The notes: generated from the sequence alone by a model not told the origin. A DNA stretch of 38,487 nucleotides from Phaeoceros laevis (GCA_049999765.1 JBNGIQ010009547.1:108444-146930), one strand, 5' to 3'; positions 13,034-25,865 are shown, counted from the first letter of the stretch. Numbers and translations: made by a program.

Positions 13034-14050
13034 GATACATTGCTTGTTCGATGGAAACTTCACCATTGTACTCATTGTGGCTCGTCACCAGGAATTGAGT
13101 TGGACAGTCTTAAGCAGTTGCTGCAGTTCAGAGGGAAGTCTTGATAAGGACCAAAAATTGCAAGGGGATTTGTTGTCGAAAAAACCTCGGCAATGGCAGC
13201 TTCGCCAAACACTAAGCATTCATGGCCGTGCGGGTGCCATCGGAGAACTGGCTCAATCATGACCCTTTCCAAAACGAGGCGTATGTAACACCTGCCGCTG
13301 CTGTAGTGGAGGATCCCTGTGGTCACTGTGGAGAATGTACCTCGTTTCGATGCGAAGGGGGCAGCATCGCGACAATGAAGAGGCCATGCCCTCAGTAGGC
13401 ATAGCCTGATATCACAGGCCTTTGTATTGTCCAGCTTAGCTGCAAGGAGGGAATAGATGCTTCAATGCAGACTTACCTGCTAGTCTGCAGTCACCGAAAG
13501 CTGATTCGCCAGCCTAGACGGGGTCAATTCCACGTTAGCGTCGGACAAGGAACTCTCACATCTGGATGGAAATGAGCTACACGCCTACGCATCCCGCTGA
13601 AAGATACGAAGCGATGTATATCCTCTACTTCCAGAAGCAAAATGTGTAAGCGTGCGCATCTTGCCGAATACATATCCCCATCAAGAAGCCGGCGAATGGA
13701 TGACGTGTTTGGGACACACCAGTGTCAGGGCTCGTCAGGGCTTGTCAGGGCTTCGGAGAGACGGAAAGGTCAGTGCCAAGAGCCGAGACTGGCAGTTTCT
13801 TCTTGCTGCAGAGTTAGGTTTTGGTGGCCCGCACAGCTCTCGCGTTTCAGATTGAACGGTTTCGCGCTGGTCACGTCCCTTAACTGTAATAAATTTACAG
13901 TAGCCAGTCCTGAGCCTGTGAAACTTTTCGACTGCTACACTACTGGAAGGCAGGCCTCGTCTGCCTTACGAATTTGAAGTTGCATAAGAGCTTGCAATAT
14001 CAGAGGATCAGGAAGTTGATCAGGCGGCTTGAGCAGATCCTGGTTTCAGC
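13034..14050. promoter_or_regulatory. Divergent intergenic region upstream of THOC5
   Basis: No gene with family resemblance is seen on either strand. A short GGGCT(C/T)GTCA repeat occurs at about 13728-13750. The stretch should contain the promoter and leader of the downstream plus-strand gene and perhaps a 5' exon of the minus-strand coiled-coil gene. Confidence 0.4.
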
Positions 14051-17000
14051 ATGAGTCCGCCGTCCTCTTCTTATGAAGTGTTGCAGGACATTAGAAGTTC
14101 GATAGAAGCAAGCCTTGCTCGAATCCTAGAGGCGAAGAAAGAGCGACAGAAGGGGCGGGACCTGCGGGAGCTCATCACAGAGGCGTCAGTCAAGTTTGTC
14201 GAGCTCCGTCAGGTGTGTTGGTCATGTTCTTGTCATCAACTAGGACGGTTAATGCAATGCTGGCATTGACGCACTGTGTTTTGGAAATTCTATTTGGGCA
14301 TTATTTAATGTGTTCCTTAGGTTATTGCTTGTCAGTGGTTCCCCGTATAATGAAATCCCTCTTTTCACTGATGTCTGGGCGATTTTGTTACGCTGTATTC
14401 GAAGTGTCTCATGCGGGATTGTCTCTTGTCAGATAAATCGATCCCTGTTGCAAGAGGAGGACCGCGTTAAGGCAGAAACGGACAGCTTCAAAGCTCCTCT
14501 AGACCATATCGCCCTGGAGCTGCATAACTTGCTATATGAAAAGAACTACTACATGAAGGCCATCAATACCTGCAAGGATTTCAAGTCAAGATATCCCGAC
14601 ATCGAGCTTGTCTCAGAAGAGGAATTCTTCAGGGATGCGCCTGTCGAGTTGAAAGGAGACTGCTTGCTGTCGGAGGATGCCCACAAGCTGATGCTACAAA
14701 GGCTGCATTTTGAACTGCACCAGGTTAATGACTCCACTTTTTTTGGGACATTCTTTTACTGAATTGCGGATTCATGGCAGTCTGCATATACTTCCTCTGA
14801 GTAGTCACAATGGAGCAGCTGCAAGAGTGAGACCCGTAGCTGCGCTGATGATCACTCACAGGCTGCATCAATCGTACATTTGAAACTGTTTTCTTGTATC
14901 ATGCAGCATACAATGCTGTTTCTGCTAAGGTGTCGTACCATAGATGCTGAGCTCAAGAAAGGCTTTGTTGGCAGAGGAAGCAGTTATGCGATCAGCGTGA
15001 ACGAATTGAAGCACGAAAGAAGATGTTACTTGAAAAACTTGCTGGCTGCAAAAAGCTTCTTTCCAGCTTGCCTTCACACTTGAAGACAGTGAAGCGGGCG
15101 TCATTGCAAGTCCAGCAGCAGCTTGGACTCTTGCATATGAAAAGAATGAAACAACACCAGCTTGCTGAGCTCCTGCCACCACCATTATATGTACTCTATT
15201 CTCAGCTTGTGATTGAGAAGGAAGCCTCAGGAGAGAATATTGACGTGGAGATTGTGGGAAGTGTCAAAGAAGCACAAGCTGTGGCCCGTCAGATGCTGAG
15301 CAAAGAAGCAGGTGTTCAAGCGTCGATACTTGATTGTTGCGTTTGGACCTGGAAATATTAAACACCAGCTTGCCAGTAAGTATGCTATCTCGCATGACAT
15401 GTCAGCACTAAATATGTGGCTGTCCTATACTGTTGCCTCGCAGGAGCTGGTGGAGATGAACCTCGAGTTGATGAAGAGGCAGCTGAAGAGGAGGATGACT
15501 CTCAGAGGCGAAGGAAAAGGGTGAAACGGCCTCACGAGAAGGACACTGCAGATGGTGAAGGGATCTACAGTCCGCACCCACTGGTCTTGCTATTACATTT
15601 CTATTATGATCAAAGGATGTGGAGTGAGAAGCAGAATAAGCCTATCACTTTGCGGTTCGAGTACCTTCAGCGCCTCAATGTAGTCTGTGCGGGCATGGAG
15701 ACTTCTCAAGCTGGTGATCAAAGTAGCTGGTTGGTCCACTTGTTCCCGGATGATCTTGGTCTGAACCTCCCAAATCAGGTGTGCTTTTGGAGCAGCGAGG
15801 TGCAAGGATGAATTGGCCTTTTCTGTTCTTGAGTCACATCTTTGACTGTCTGTATATGACCATACTCATGGGTGCAGCTTGCCACCGCTCAATCTGTTAC
15901 TTTTGATAAGAGGCGTCCTACACGGCCATACAAATGGACCCAACAGCTCACTGGCATGGACTTTCTTGGGGAAATCACTTCTCACAAAACCAGGGATCGA
16001 AATGATGGTTCTGGAAATGCAGTACTCTCTGCAGGACTTGCCTTGTATCGGCAGCAACGTCGGATACAGAACATCCTTCAAGCAGTGCTACATCGCCGAA
16101 AAACCCTTCTGGCTTTGAAGTAAGTGACTGGCATGCTCCAAGTACTCCTCTAGTCTGTGGTGAGGCTGCTATGCTTGGCCTGCATATTATTGAAGATATT
16201 TACCCTAAGCTTCGGAATGTTGGTTGCATCAGCATTTAACTGAAGATGGGAGTAATGCGTTTGAATTGTGGTGCAGGGACCAACTGGATTCTTTGTTCAA
16301 GCTTAAAATACCTCCTCTCAAACTTAGTGATGTACCTTGGGCGCTACAGAAATGGAAATGTGGACTGCGTAGCTGGACCGAGGTACAGCATGACTATGAG
16401 AGAGCTCCTGGGGTAGGACCTGCTAAAGAATCTGGCGACATTGGAGATGTGAGCGTCTCTGCTGAGGACATAGAAGGTGGAAGGGAGGATGGAGAACTTC
16501 CTCCAGGACAGGGGCCGGCAGAGAGTTATCAAGCTAGAGAAGGAGGTATTGTTGGAGCATCTCCCACAAAGGACAAAGGGGTCTCCAAACAGATGGATGT
16601 CGATGCAACTTCAGCTCCAGAATCAAATCGTGCAAGCCGCAGAGCTGGAAGCAGCAAACTAGTTGGAGATCAGGCAGGTGTCACAGACAGCAAGATAGCA
16701 AGTCAAGACATTCCGTACGAACGTGTAGATTCATCTAAGCAGATGACTGCACATCGCAAGGAGACAGCGAAGGGAAAAGAACCTGCGAAAAATAAGGGAA
16801 CTTGGGGAAACAATGGAGAGAGAGAATTTCGAGCCGTGTTGCGTCATGAAAGTGGAGGAAGACACCTCCAGGTGGAAGCTCAGGTATGAGTACAGGAATA
16901 GGAGATATTGGTGCTTCAAGCTGGAGTGGAATGTGAACGCACTTCTAAGCCAACCCTTGTTAAGCAGGTGAAGATCTCTGTGCAATATCCCTCGCAAAAA

Positions 17001-17311
17001 CCCAGCTTCCGCCTTACCTGGTTGTCCAGCGACGGTACAACTCGAGATGTGTTGGATGAGCTACAGGATTGGGAAACAAAGGTACACGATTGCTTGCCAT
17101 CATTAGTTCAAGTTAGCTTGACATCTCCTGATCTTACCTCGTGTCTGGACAGTTGAAAGAATGTAAGGGGTTTCCGGCAGAAGTGGGCAACAATGTTCTT
17201 TCGCAGCAAGTGGCACTCCTCTGTAAACTTTTTGACGACTATGTGGACAGACGGCTGGCTCGCACAGGAAGTCAGACAGCAGGTGCCTCAGACCACGTCG
17301 CTAAACACTAG
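14051..17311 (+). CDS. THOC5: THO complex subunit 5
   Basis: THO5 is a nuclear THO/TREX subunit that couples transcription to mRNP packaging and export; in plants it also affects small-RNA pathways. Eight exons join in frame: 14051-14212, 14433-14723, 14975-15311, 15444-15778, 15878-16119, 16277-16883, 16968-17081 and 17153-17311, giving 748 residues. Conserved plant blocks are SYEVLQDIRSS at the N-terminus, LLQEEDRVKAETD, LHNLLYEKNYYMKAINTCKD, EEEFFRDAP, the SSLPSHLKTVKRASL helix, AELLPPPLYVLYSQL, the acidic-to-basic QRRRKRVKRP stretch, FPDDLGLNLP and RPYKWTQQLTGMDFL. A disordered segment with GGREDGELPP is also family-typical. The C-terminus (QQVALLCKLFDDYVD) is intact. Exon 3 begins at the GGCAG before RKQLCDQRERIEARKK, which restores the long central coiled coil. 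Confidence 0.94.
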
Positions 17312-17680
17312 GTTTAGCAAAATGGGTATTTAAAGCAAGAGGGAGGTTCGAAGTGAAACACGACAGTCCTTCAAGGACAGGAATACGTGTGTCGAAGTGT
17401 CCGTGGGATCAGTAAAACCAGCTAGAGCTGACTCTCTAACTATTTCGTATGGCAGTGTACAGCTATGAATTGCCATCTTTTTGGGGCAAACATTCAGTTG
17501 GTTTCTACCCACAATTCGTGATATGTGTTGGTCTTTCGTTTCTTTGGCTGGATTCTACTCTGTATATCCATGTGGCAGGTGCGGTAATTCTGGAGTCGCA
17601 GCACCAAATTCGATTCACGTAGACAAAAGGAGGGATTTAAAATGATTTTTTGATGTGATCAGGTTGCATTCAGCAGGAAG
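17312..17680. other. Convergent intergenic region between THOC5 and ILP1 genes
   Basis: No gene is seen. At about 370 bp it is only large enough for the two opposing 3' untranslated regions. Confidence 0.5.
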
Positions 17681-20600
17681 CTACAAGGCTTCCTTGAGCT
17701 GAAATACTTTGGCCAAGCGACGGGCTCTGTCATACTCATTCAGCTCAACCAACATCCGCTTCACTCTTCGGGCCAGTCCAACCACATCTTCGGAGCTTGC
17801 GCCGCTTTCCTTTCTCTTTTCCACAGCCCTTGTTAGGGCCATCAAGTACTCCTTGAAAGTGTCAAGCTTTGGACTGGAAAAATAACAAATACTTACAGAC
17901 TTCAGTGAAAACAAAACTTTCGCCAGCCTCTCATACCAGCTTACAATTGCACTACAGCATACGCTCACCTGAGGTCGCCGATGAAGTTAGGTCCAATCCA
18001 CACACCCATTAATGCAGCAACCACTCGCTCTGTTCTGGTGATAGCATCATACAGAGTCGGTAGCAAACTCCAGAGATGAGGTAACATCTTCCCAGCTAAG
18101 AGTTCCTCTAATGCCAACTGCTCCAAAACAGGCATCGCCAGAACACCCTTCCACAATGCAATGTTTCTCAGAAGGCGCACTGCAGTCCCAAATCTGTGTG
18201 CAGCCAGTCGTCCTGCTTGTGCAACTGTACTGGTAATGTTAACTGGCCAGATAGGCACCTGCAAAATCAGAAGCCCAAGAAGTTAGCCTGAGGTCACCAG
18301 AAATATGTTCAGATCATGGCATTGCAGACCAGCAACTCCCAAGCTAGCTTTAAGAGGCATCCAACTTAATCCTGAGGCAAACTCATACAACGGATTTTAG
18401 GCAGCGGTTGGCAAGGGATAAAGAAACTGAAATAACCTCAACTGCTGCAACAAAATTTGCCAGACGTAGCCTTATTGCCGCTAGCAATTCCTGTAAAGGC
18501 ACACTTGATGCATCTACATAAATGAGTATCTCTTTTACTGCCGAAGAAGCCCGTTTAGTTCCCTCCATACTCAAACCATCCCAGCAGTGAGCAACCTCAT
18601 GATGTAAAACGGGTAGTGCCACTTTTTCTACCAGGCTTGGAATCAAATTGCTATCCGCATCAGCTGAATCCATCTCCTTCCCGTTAGAAAGCACACCGTA
18701 ATCAAATAAGAGTGTATACCTGCATATAAGCAAAGAGTGAGACCACATCGCAAGCAGAAGTACGATTACACCAAACCTTAACGTCCAAATCATGACCTAA
18801 ACATCACACAAGTGCTCCAAATCCTGTTGAGGTCAATTCCTACAAAAAGAAGGTTATTACCATTGCATGCTGTCAAATCTTGCATCGCCATAGAGAGGGT
18901 CCCATTTGAGCAGCTCCAAACGTACATAAGGCGCAAAAATAGCAGGAGCACTGAGGGTCATGTAAGCATCCCTATAAGCAGTAGGGTATAGGCGCTTCCA
19001 ACCTTCCAGTTTCTGCTTGACCTTTGCAAGCTGCGCATAATCATCTACAGCATCCGCGAAGACTCGCTCTGCAGTTTGCAATACTTCCTGACAGCCAGAC
19101 TGATAAGCTCTTTCTTCACTCTCACTTTCGTCACTACTTGACTCACCTTCAACTCTCTGATTAGCTGAGGCATCCCCATTTGTGACAGCAAGCCGCGCTG
19201 ACCTTTTCAGACCCATACGAGTTTTTCTACGTTCCCTTGCCTGCGCACGTCGCTTAGTCTCAAGACGCTTCTGAAGATTTACATCACGACCAAACTCATC
19301 TAGTTGTGGTCCTGTGTTCATAGTATCAAGTGCAGATACAGCGGCCGCCGCCGCAGCTGCTGCTACAGTTGCAGTCCCTCCCCCTCTGCTAATGACGGTT
19401 TTTGCTGCAGCCACGGCAGCTTCAACCTCCACCATTTCGTCTGCATTGTCACCAGATCGCCTCTCAGTGATAGCATTTGCTCGCTCCTCATGTAGTTTTT
19501 GCATATGCTCTTCCAGTTCTTCAATCAGAGGACCCTTTTCCTGCCAGGAATGAGAAGGGAATGGATATGCCAAGTACATTAGTGGCTAGCATTGCTTCCA
19601 CGCCAGCTCATATGGAAGTTGTCAAAACAAGCATTGCAAACAACAAAGGACATCCTTCGGAGACAAGACAAACCTGAAGAAAATCGCACAATGCTGATAC
19701 ATAGTCACGGAGCTCTTGCATGTACACATATTTGTCTCCAGCAGCTGTTAGGGCTTTGTCTAGCGAACCTATTGCGAGTATAGAGCTATTCAGATTCTCC
19801 TCTGTCCTGAAAAGATCTGTCTTGGTCCTTCCATGACTCTCCTGCGACACGAGAGAGTCGTCATGATCAGAAGATAGCTACGGTGGATGCAGCTTCAATA
19901 TCCACTCGTGCATGGTGTACACATGTTCACCAACCAGGATTTCCACCAGTCATGGATATTTAAGGGCCGCCATTCACCGTAGTTATTGACATGAGAAAGA
20001 CTAAGGGCTCAGCTGAGAGAATCATACCCGCAGTCTTTGTAACCCGTCACGCATAGCCTGTAAAGCACCTTCTGCTTGCTGAGAAGCTGTGAGCGCTTCT
20101 GTGGCGCGACTAGCAAATCCCCAACCTGCACCAGCGTGGATTGGGGCAGGAATGCTACCAGGTATAAAGCCAGTGCTGTGAGTTGCTGGAGCTGGTCCAA
20201 CAGCAGCAGCTGTTACTCTAACAGAAGCATCATCAACCCTTTTCCCAACACCCTTTCTGAACTGTTCCTCTTCCCACCTCCTCTCTTCATCTTCTTCGTC
20301 TTCGTCCCTGTGCTGTGTTGCCAAACCATCTGCTCTGTCATCCACTGAATCAAAAACTCCCCCCCTTTTCTTCTGCCCGCTGGGCTTGTCGCCCAAAAAC
20401 GCCATCCTGCCCCTGACCTCGCCTTCATCATCACTTGAGAGTGCCTCGTCTTTATCCAAATCATCATCCTGTTCTCTGACCAGACCGGATTCTCGTAGCT
20501 TGCCTCTAGAGTGAACTGTTTCTGTGGATCCTAAACTAATGTAATCAGGGGCGGCCTGAGCCAGCCTCAGTCTCTCTCTCTTTGCCTTAGCAGCAGCAAT

Positions 20601-21362
20601 GGCCGCAGCATCTGGGATATGAGTAATACCACCTCCATCAGCCCCCGGGCCGATGCCCATTAGCTCCAATCGACTATCCACAGCAAGCTCTTCTCGGCTC
20701 GCACCCCTGTCATCATGTGCACCCCAGCTGAACAATTTCTCCTCGTCTGTCTGAGCCTCAACAGCTGTCCCATTGACAGGGGCCACAGGCTTCACCAACC
20801 CCTTCAGAACCAACACCGGCTCCGATGGAACAATATCAGCTACTGATTTGGGTCCTCCCAGCCGCAATGTATTGCGTTCAAGCTCCAATAGTTTTTCTTT
20901 TGTGTACTCCCCTGCCTGAGGTTGCACATTAGAGGGGGTGGAGTTAAGCCCCAGCAGCTTCTCCTTTCCCATCTTGTGGCCTGAGCCATGCCCGGTTCCA
21001 AAACCTGACTTCTTCTTCGACTTGGATGCGACGACAGGATCAGCATCCTGCTCCTCGTCGAAACTCAACAAACTGCTGCCTCCAGCTTTAGCAAGCTTCT
21101 CCTTCAGCTTCTCCTTCTTGCCACCTGATTTGCCTGTACCCGACACCTTCCTACGGCTGCTACCAACTACATCCTCCTCGTCTCCAGCGAAACTCAAAAG
21201 CTTGTGCGTGGAAGCCTTGGCCGCAGGCTTATCCTTTCCCGAATCTTTCCTCACTGTTTTTGCAGACTTGTCTGACACGGTCCTCACCCCGGATTTCTCA
21301 GTTTCGTCAATATCCGCATCGTCCCCATCTGTCCTCCTTCGCCAATTCTTCGTCTTAATCAT
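17681..21362 (-). CDS. ILP1: ILP1/PAXBP1-like GC-rich sequence DNA-binding factor (GCFC) protein
   Basis: The plant relative ILP1 (INCREASED LEVEL OF POLYPLOIDY 1) works with NTR1 in spliceosome disassembly and affects endoreduplication. Six exons read leftward: 21362-20028, 19841-19674, 19540-18861, 18719-18437, 18258-17969 and 17873-17681, giving 982 residues. The start is the ATG at 21362 (MIKTKNWRRR), matching the family's basic N-terminus; the longer frame begins at GTG. The first 440 residues are disordered and charged, with LLSFAGDEED-type repeats, APDYISLG, and EEQFRKGVGKR. The GCFC domain follows, with SLDKALTAAGDKYVYMQELR, LDEFGRDVNLQKR, SAPAIFAPYVRLELLKWDPL, LVEKVALPVLHH and RFGTAVRLLRNIALW, ending in KVFQLKEAL. 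A poly-Ala tract lies in exon 3. It is divergent to the CGL160-like gene. Confidence 0.93.
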
Positions 21363-21760
21363 CTTCACCGTACAAGAAGCCCCGCATAGAGGTCACCCCA
21401 AAACTGCCATCGTGTTCACGCAATTGTCTACAGACAGATAAAGCAAAAGCCCGAACGGGCGTAGCCATGGTAGGTGCATACTTCAGCTCAAGTTTGCTGC
21501 ATAGCAGCTATTCTAACCCTACCAAAAAAATACAAGGCCCGGATGAAGCCAGCTTTGAGCGTGACGAAGCTCACGCATCGTGCCTGCTTCATCTGGTTCC
21601 AATCCAACAACGAGGGTGCATCAACCGGAGCAAGCGTCTTCTTCCGACACTCATCAATCCGCAAGCACAGTGGTAGTAGATATTTCCTAACAGAAACGTT
21701 TAACAGCCCTAACTGTAATCCTCCTTCCCGACTCTTCGCAGTCGTAGAGCAGCTGTGGCC
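21363..21760. promoter_or_regulatory. Compact bidirectional promoter region
   Basis: Only 398 bp separate the start codons of the minus-strand ILP1-like gene and the plus-strand CGL160-like gene, so the two genes probably share a promoter region. No clear TATA element is evident. Open frames here have no family support. Confidence 0.55.
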
Positions 21761-23520
21761 ATGGCTTTGGTTGTTCTGCCGACCTCCTGTCGTTGCTTGG
21801 ATCCTACTGCAAGCCTGCAGCGTAGGCGAAGCGCCAGGGGGCCTTTCAGAATTTTAAGCTATTCGAGACAGCACTCTAGCGGTGAGGATATCCCTGAATC
21901 TGCCTAATGAATTTGCTGGTTGATTGAAGTTGTGAATGACTCGTACTGTGGACGGCTGGCAGAAAACGATCTCTCGGCTGAGGAGTTCTTCCGCTCTTTT
22001 TTAAAGAGTCGCCAGGCGGGAAGCGACTTGGTGTCTCGGACATCTGACCTGCTATGGAGGAAGGAACTAGAAGAGATTGATGATGCGAAACGCCAGGAAG
22101 TACAGAACAAGCTCTCAGAGATTCAGAAGGTATCATCTTCCAAATGTGAAGTCGGATTAGCGGCTGGATGTTTCCTCCGCTAGGGTGGCCCGGACTGGGA
22201 GGATGTGGCTCACCAGTCGGCTTGTTCACACTTCAAGTAACCTGCTCAGATTCGGGAAGAGGACGAAAATTCTGGTTTTCTCAAGTTGACCAAAGCGAGA
22301 AGTTGGAGTCTTGGTGTTGAGGATGCGCCAACGAACACTGGCAGGCTTGCAATTGTGAGGAAGTTGTTGCTGTTGGAAGATCAATTGCTTCGACTTTTCT
22401 GATTTGTGGTTCCTCTAAGCTCAGACGGTCAATGCAGGAGAGGGAGAGGGCCAGGGACGATAGAAGACGGCAAAGTATGCTGGAGTATGAAGCGGTGGGT
22501 AATATGATCGGCAAGGCAGATAGCCTTTTTGTACCACATAGAAAGGTTGTGCAGGATGAGTTTGAGGTTGACTTACCAACTAGGTGATGTGTGTCCAGCT
22601 AAAGAGGGAGCTATCTGTGATGACTGTAGCTGTTGCATCCTTATGTGATTTATACTGTATCGTGGTGCTATCTCCACAGGTCAGGATCAAGGACCCCTTT
22701 GGTTGAGTGAACATTCGTTTATGCTTTAGTGTAAAAGTGTCAATCAGCTTGTTAGCTTCTAAGCTTCAGCAGTACGAAATGCAGCGTACCTACTCGGTAG
22801 GCCTCTACTGAGGGTCGATTTTCTGTGATAGGCAGCTGTGAGTTACGCGATAGGAGCCCTTGGAAGGTTAGGCAAGTCCTATCTGAGAGTGCAGAATTCG
22901 TATTTCTTGCTTGTTTTTCCTTTCACGTGTTGCTTCCAGATTGTAACCAAAAGATTCTTTTGTGCCAGCTGGTTTTATCTTCAACGTCTTTACCAGCATG
23001 CTGACAATGTGTCAGAGGACGATGTTGCAGATGTGTTCAGGAAGCGCAGGTTCAAAAGGTAGTGCTAGCAACCTGATGATGTGCTGCTTGTTTTCATGAT
23101 GAAATCTTAGAAAATAAACTCAGGTCTGAAAACGATTAACTTGCATGTTAGGAGTGGTATACGGTCAAGTGACCTGGAGGAATCTCTTTGGAAGACTATT
23201 GAAGGATTGAAAATTGCCCTGCAAGGCAGTCCGCGCCTTGCCATACCTGCAATACTCTTTGTAATGTCAGCGGCATCTGATCATTGGGCTCCAGACAATA
23301 TACATCTGCAGGTAAGTTTCATAGAAGACAGTAGGTGTGTTATTCCCTGGCTTTTGGAAGATTACAGATTTCATCTACCTAATCATTTCCTTCCATGTGC
23401 CAGGCTCCACCTTTGATGTTTGGATTCTTTGCCTACAAGGCAGCAGCTCTAATACAGGCTTACCGTGACAACAAGGATTTACTTATTATTTTCGCAAGCA
23501 ACAACTCGCCTCCAAACTGA
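21761..23520 (+). CDS. CGL160: CGL160-like chloroplast ATP synthase assembly factor (AtpI-related membrane domain)
   Basis: CGL160 is a green-lineage thylakoid protein that helps assemble the c-ring and CF1 of chloroplast ATP synthase. Nine exons join in frame: 21761-21881, 21963-22129, 22250-22362, 22425-22494, 22599-22679, 22832-22866, 22969-23058, 23152-23311 and 23404-23520, giving 317 residues. Residues 1-40 are Ser/Arg-rich and acid-poor, like a transit peptide. A charged soluble region follows (EEFFRSFLKSRQ, then RSMQERERARDDRRRQSML). The membrane domain has a first helix (about 161-182), AVSYAIGALGSWFYLQRLYQ, which resembles AtpI/UncI, then SPRLAIPAILFVMSAA and LMFGFFAYKAAALIQAYRDN, the family's C-terminal signature. 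Exon 6 is only 35 nt. An alternative exon 2 start at 21930 also keeps the frame and adds 11 residues. Assignment rests on recalled family patterns. Confidence 0.75.
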
Positions 23521-24291
23521 ACATGTTCTCGCGTTCACGGTGCTTGTCACCTGTTGCTCGTAGAGTATGGACTGAGTAGAGTTCCACTAGCGGAACAGTC
23601 TAGGACTAGAGCATGCGATGACGGAATGGAATTTTTCGGCAGCACGCACACATATGTTTGGGGGGGGGCGCTTAGGGCAAGTTACTTTGTTTAGGATGAT
23701 ACACGCGTGTTTCTCTCGAGGCTAGATATTTTCTCTGTTCTTTTGGCAATGTGAGACCGAGCTTTTAGGAGGTTGGCGCTCCCCTTTCTTCTTTCTTCTG
23801 GGCTCGCTCAGCGATCTTCCACTTATTTGCTGAGAATGGCTCCCTCCTGTGTTTGTTTCTTTTGTGGTGAGATTCCTCTTACACGGTCCTGTGTTGGTAC
23901 AGGAATACTGTACTTTGTATGGGGGTCCTACTGACCCCATGGGCCTATACGGAAACACTCGTATCTCGCATCATACCCTGTGCCGTTTGGTGGTTTGGTG
24001 AGGTTCAAGGTTATTGAATTGAATTGATATATTTTGGATCCAATAACATCATTAACATGTACACCCGGCACCTATTGTCCCCCGGATAAATCCCGGAGGG
24101 TCATCATTAATCATCATCATCCTCATCACTATCAAGGAAGAAAGTACTGTAGATGGAATTTTATGCGTCCTACAGAAGGTCACCTCGGAAGTGACACATC
24201 ACATTTCTGCAGAGGCTCGACTCGGTTCTAGCTGGCTGAATTAAGAGCTGGCGATGGTGTAGGAGATTGAGCGGTTCTAAGCTGGCAAACG
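23521..24291. other. Intergenic region between CGL160-like and phosphatase genes
   Basis: No gene is recognised. A G-run lies at about 23660. The stretch should contain the 3' end of the upstream gene and the promoter of the downstream one. Confidence 0.45.
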
Positions 24292-25865
24292 ATGGGATGC
24301 CCGGCTCTCCTCTGGATTGTGATGGTGGCTCTGGCGGCAAGTGCCAACCCTTCAATTTCCATCCCCACTCTGCGGTTCAATGATCAGGGCAAGTTCAAGA
24401 TTTTGCAGGTCCTCCTCTTCTTGGACCTGATTGTTGTCCTCACTTCAATCTAATTCCGGCTTGCATCTCTGCTTGGAGACAGTACTGTTTGGAGAAATTG
24501 ACAGCTTTTGCAGATGACAGATTGCAGACGTGCACTACGCCAATGGAAAGCGGACGCAATGCAAGGATGTCCAAGATTATGAACTCTTTTCTTGCTCGGA
24601 CTTGAACTCGACAGCATTTCTCACCAAAATTCTAACGAAGGAGCGACCGGACTTGGTTGTCTTCACAGGTTCGCTTGATTGTGCTCGTTTTGTGGATGTT
24701 TCTGGTTTAGCTACCCATGTGGCTATTATGCACTGATCCAGAGCTTGTCCAGGTGACAATATTGATGGGAGTGCTGTGAATGCATCACAGTCCATGGACG
24801 AGGTATTTGCCCCAGTAGTCGATGCAAAAATCCCGTGGGTTGCAGTTCTGGGAAACCATGACGAGGAGTCGAACCTTGCCAGGCCAGCTCTGATGGAGCA
24901 CATCACCAGGATGGAGTACTCATTGGCCAGGGCTTATCCCAAGTCATTAGATGCGTCAAGCGAGGAGGACAGCTACCTGGAGATCGACGGTGTTGGCAAT
25001 TACAACCTTGAAGTCCTTGGTGCCTTTGGGTCAGAAACTGCTGACACAGGCGTCCTAAACTTATTTTTTCTTGACAGTGGTGCTTACTCCAAAGTGCCAG
25101 GTGTGGATGGATACGATTGGATTCGTGCAAGTCAACAAGTATGGTTCAAGAAGCTCTCTAAGCAGGTGTGCATCTTGCTCCTATATCCCAGCTGAGCCTC
25201 CTGGCATATATCATGAGTTGACCCACCTTCCTGTGCATGATTCGCAGGTTGCACAATCTGCTCCAGGACTCGCATATTTTCACATTCCTCTCCCAGAGTA
25301 TGATGATGTTTTGCACCTCTCAAGCATTACCGGGCAGCACCAAGAAGCTGTGTGCTCGGCTTCTGTGAACTCGGGTTTCTTCACATCCATGCTGGAGGCG
25401 GGCAACGTCAAGGTGGCTTCTGTCGGACATGACCATTTGAATGACTACTGTGGCAAGTGTCTGGGGATTCAGCTCTGCTATGGTGGTGGCGCAGGTTACC
25501 ATGCCTATGGCAAGCCTGGATGGGCCCGCCGTGTCAGGGTGCTGGAGGCAGCACTGGGGAGAGCAGAAAATGCAGGGGAGGTTCAGCAAATTTCCACATG
25601 GAAGGTTTTGGATGGCACAGAGCTGACCCAGAAAGATGAGGAGGTCATGTGGGATAAGCAAACGGACAGGTTTAGCCCTGCTGGGCCGTTTTCGATGTGG
25701 AGGCGACTTTCCGGATGCTCAACGGAGGCCCTTCTTGCTGTTGCCGTTGCAATGGGGGTCCCCTTGTTGCTCTCCATTGTAATGGTCATTTGTCTGTACG
25801 ACAAGAACCGCCGCTTGAAAGCAGGGTATGTTCACCTGCTGGAAGCTCCCAATATCAAGTCGTGA
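24292..25865 (+). CDS. PAP28/29-type metallophosphatase with C-terminal membrane anchor
   Basis: A calcineurin-like phosphoesterase of the plant purple-acid-phosphatase 28/29 group. Four exons join in frame: 24292-24408, 24521-24668, 24753-25165 and 25248-25865, giving 431 residues. A signal peptide (about 1-17) suggests entry to the secretory pathway. All metal-binding blocks are present in order: ADVH (D42, H44), FTGD (G89-D90), GNHDEE (122-127), YFHIPLPE (H238) and GHDHLND (286-292). Between them SDLNSTAF, SVNSGFF and CYGGGAGYHAYGKPGW fit the group. Unusual is the C-terminus: a hydrophobic helix (about 385-409) followed by DKNRRLK, giving a predicted type I membrane protein with a short cytosolic tail. 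Substrate is unknown; phosphate ester hydrolysis is inferred from the family. Confidence 0.9.

Noticed and set aside
13072-13326. Minus-strand frame of 84 codons upstream of the coiled-coil gene
   Set aside because: No ATG-supported or family-supported structure, and composition unlike the coiled-coil exons.
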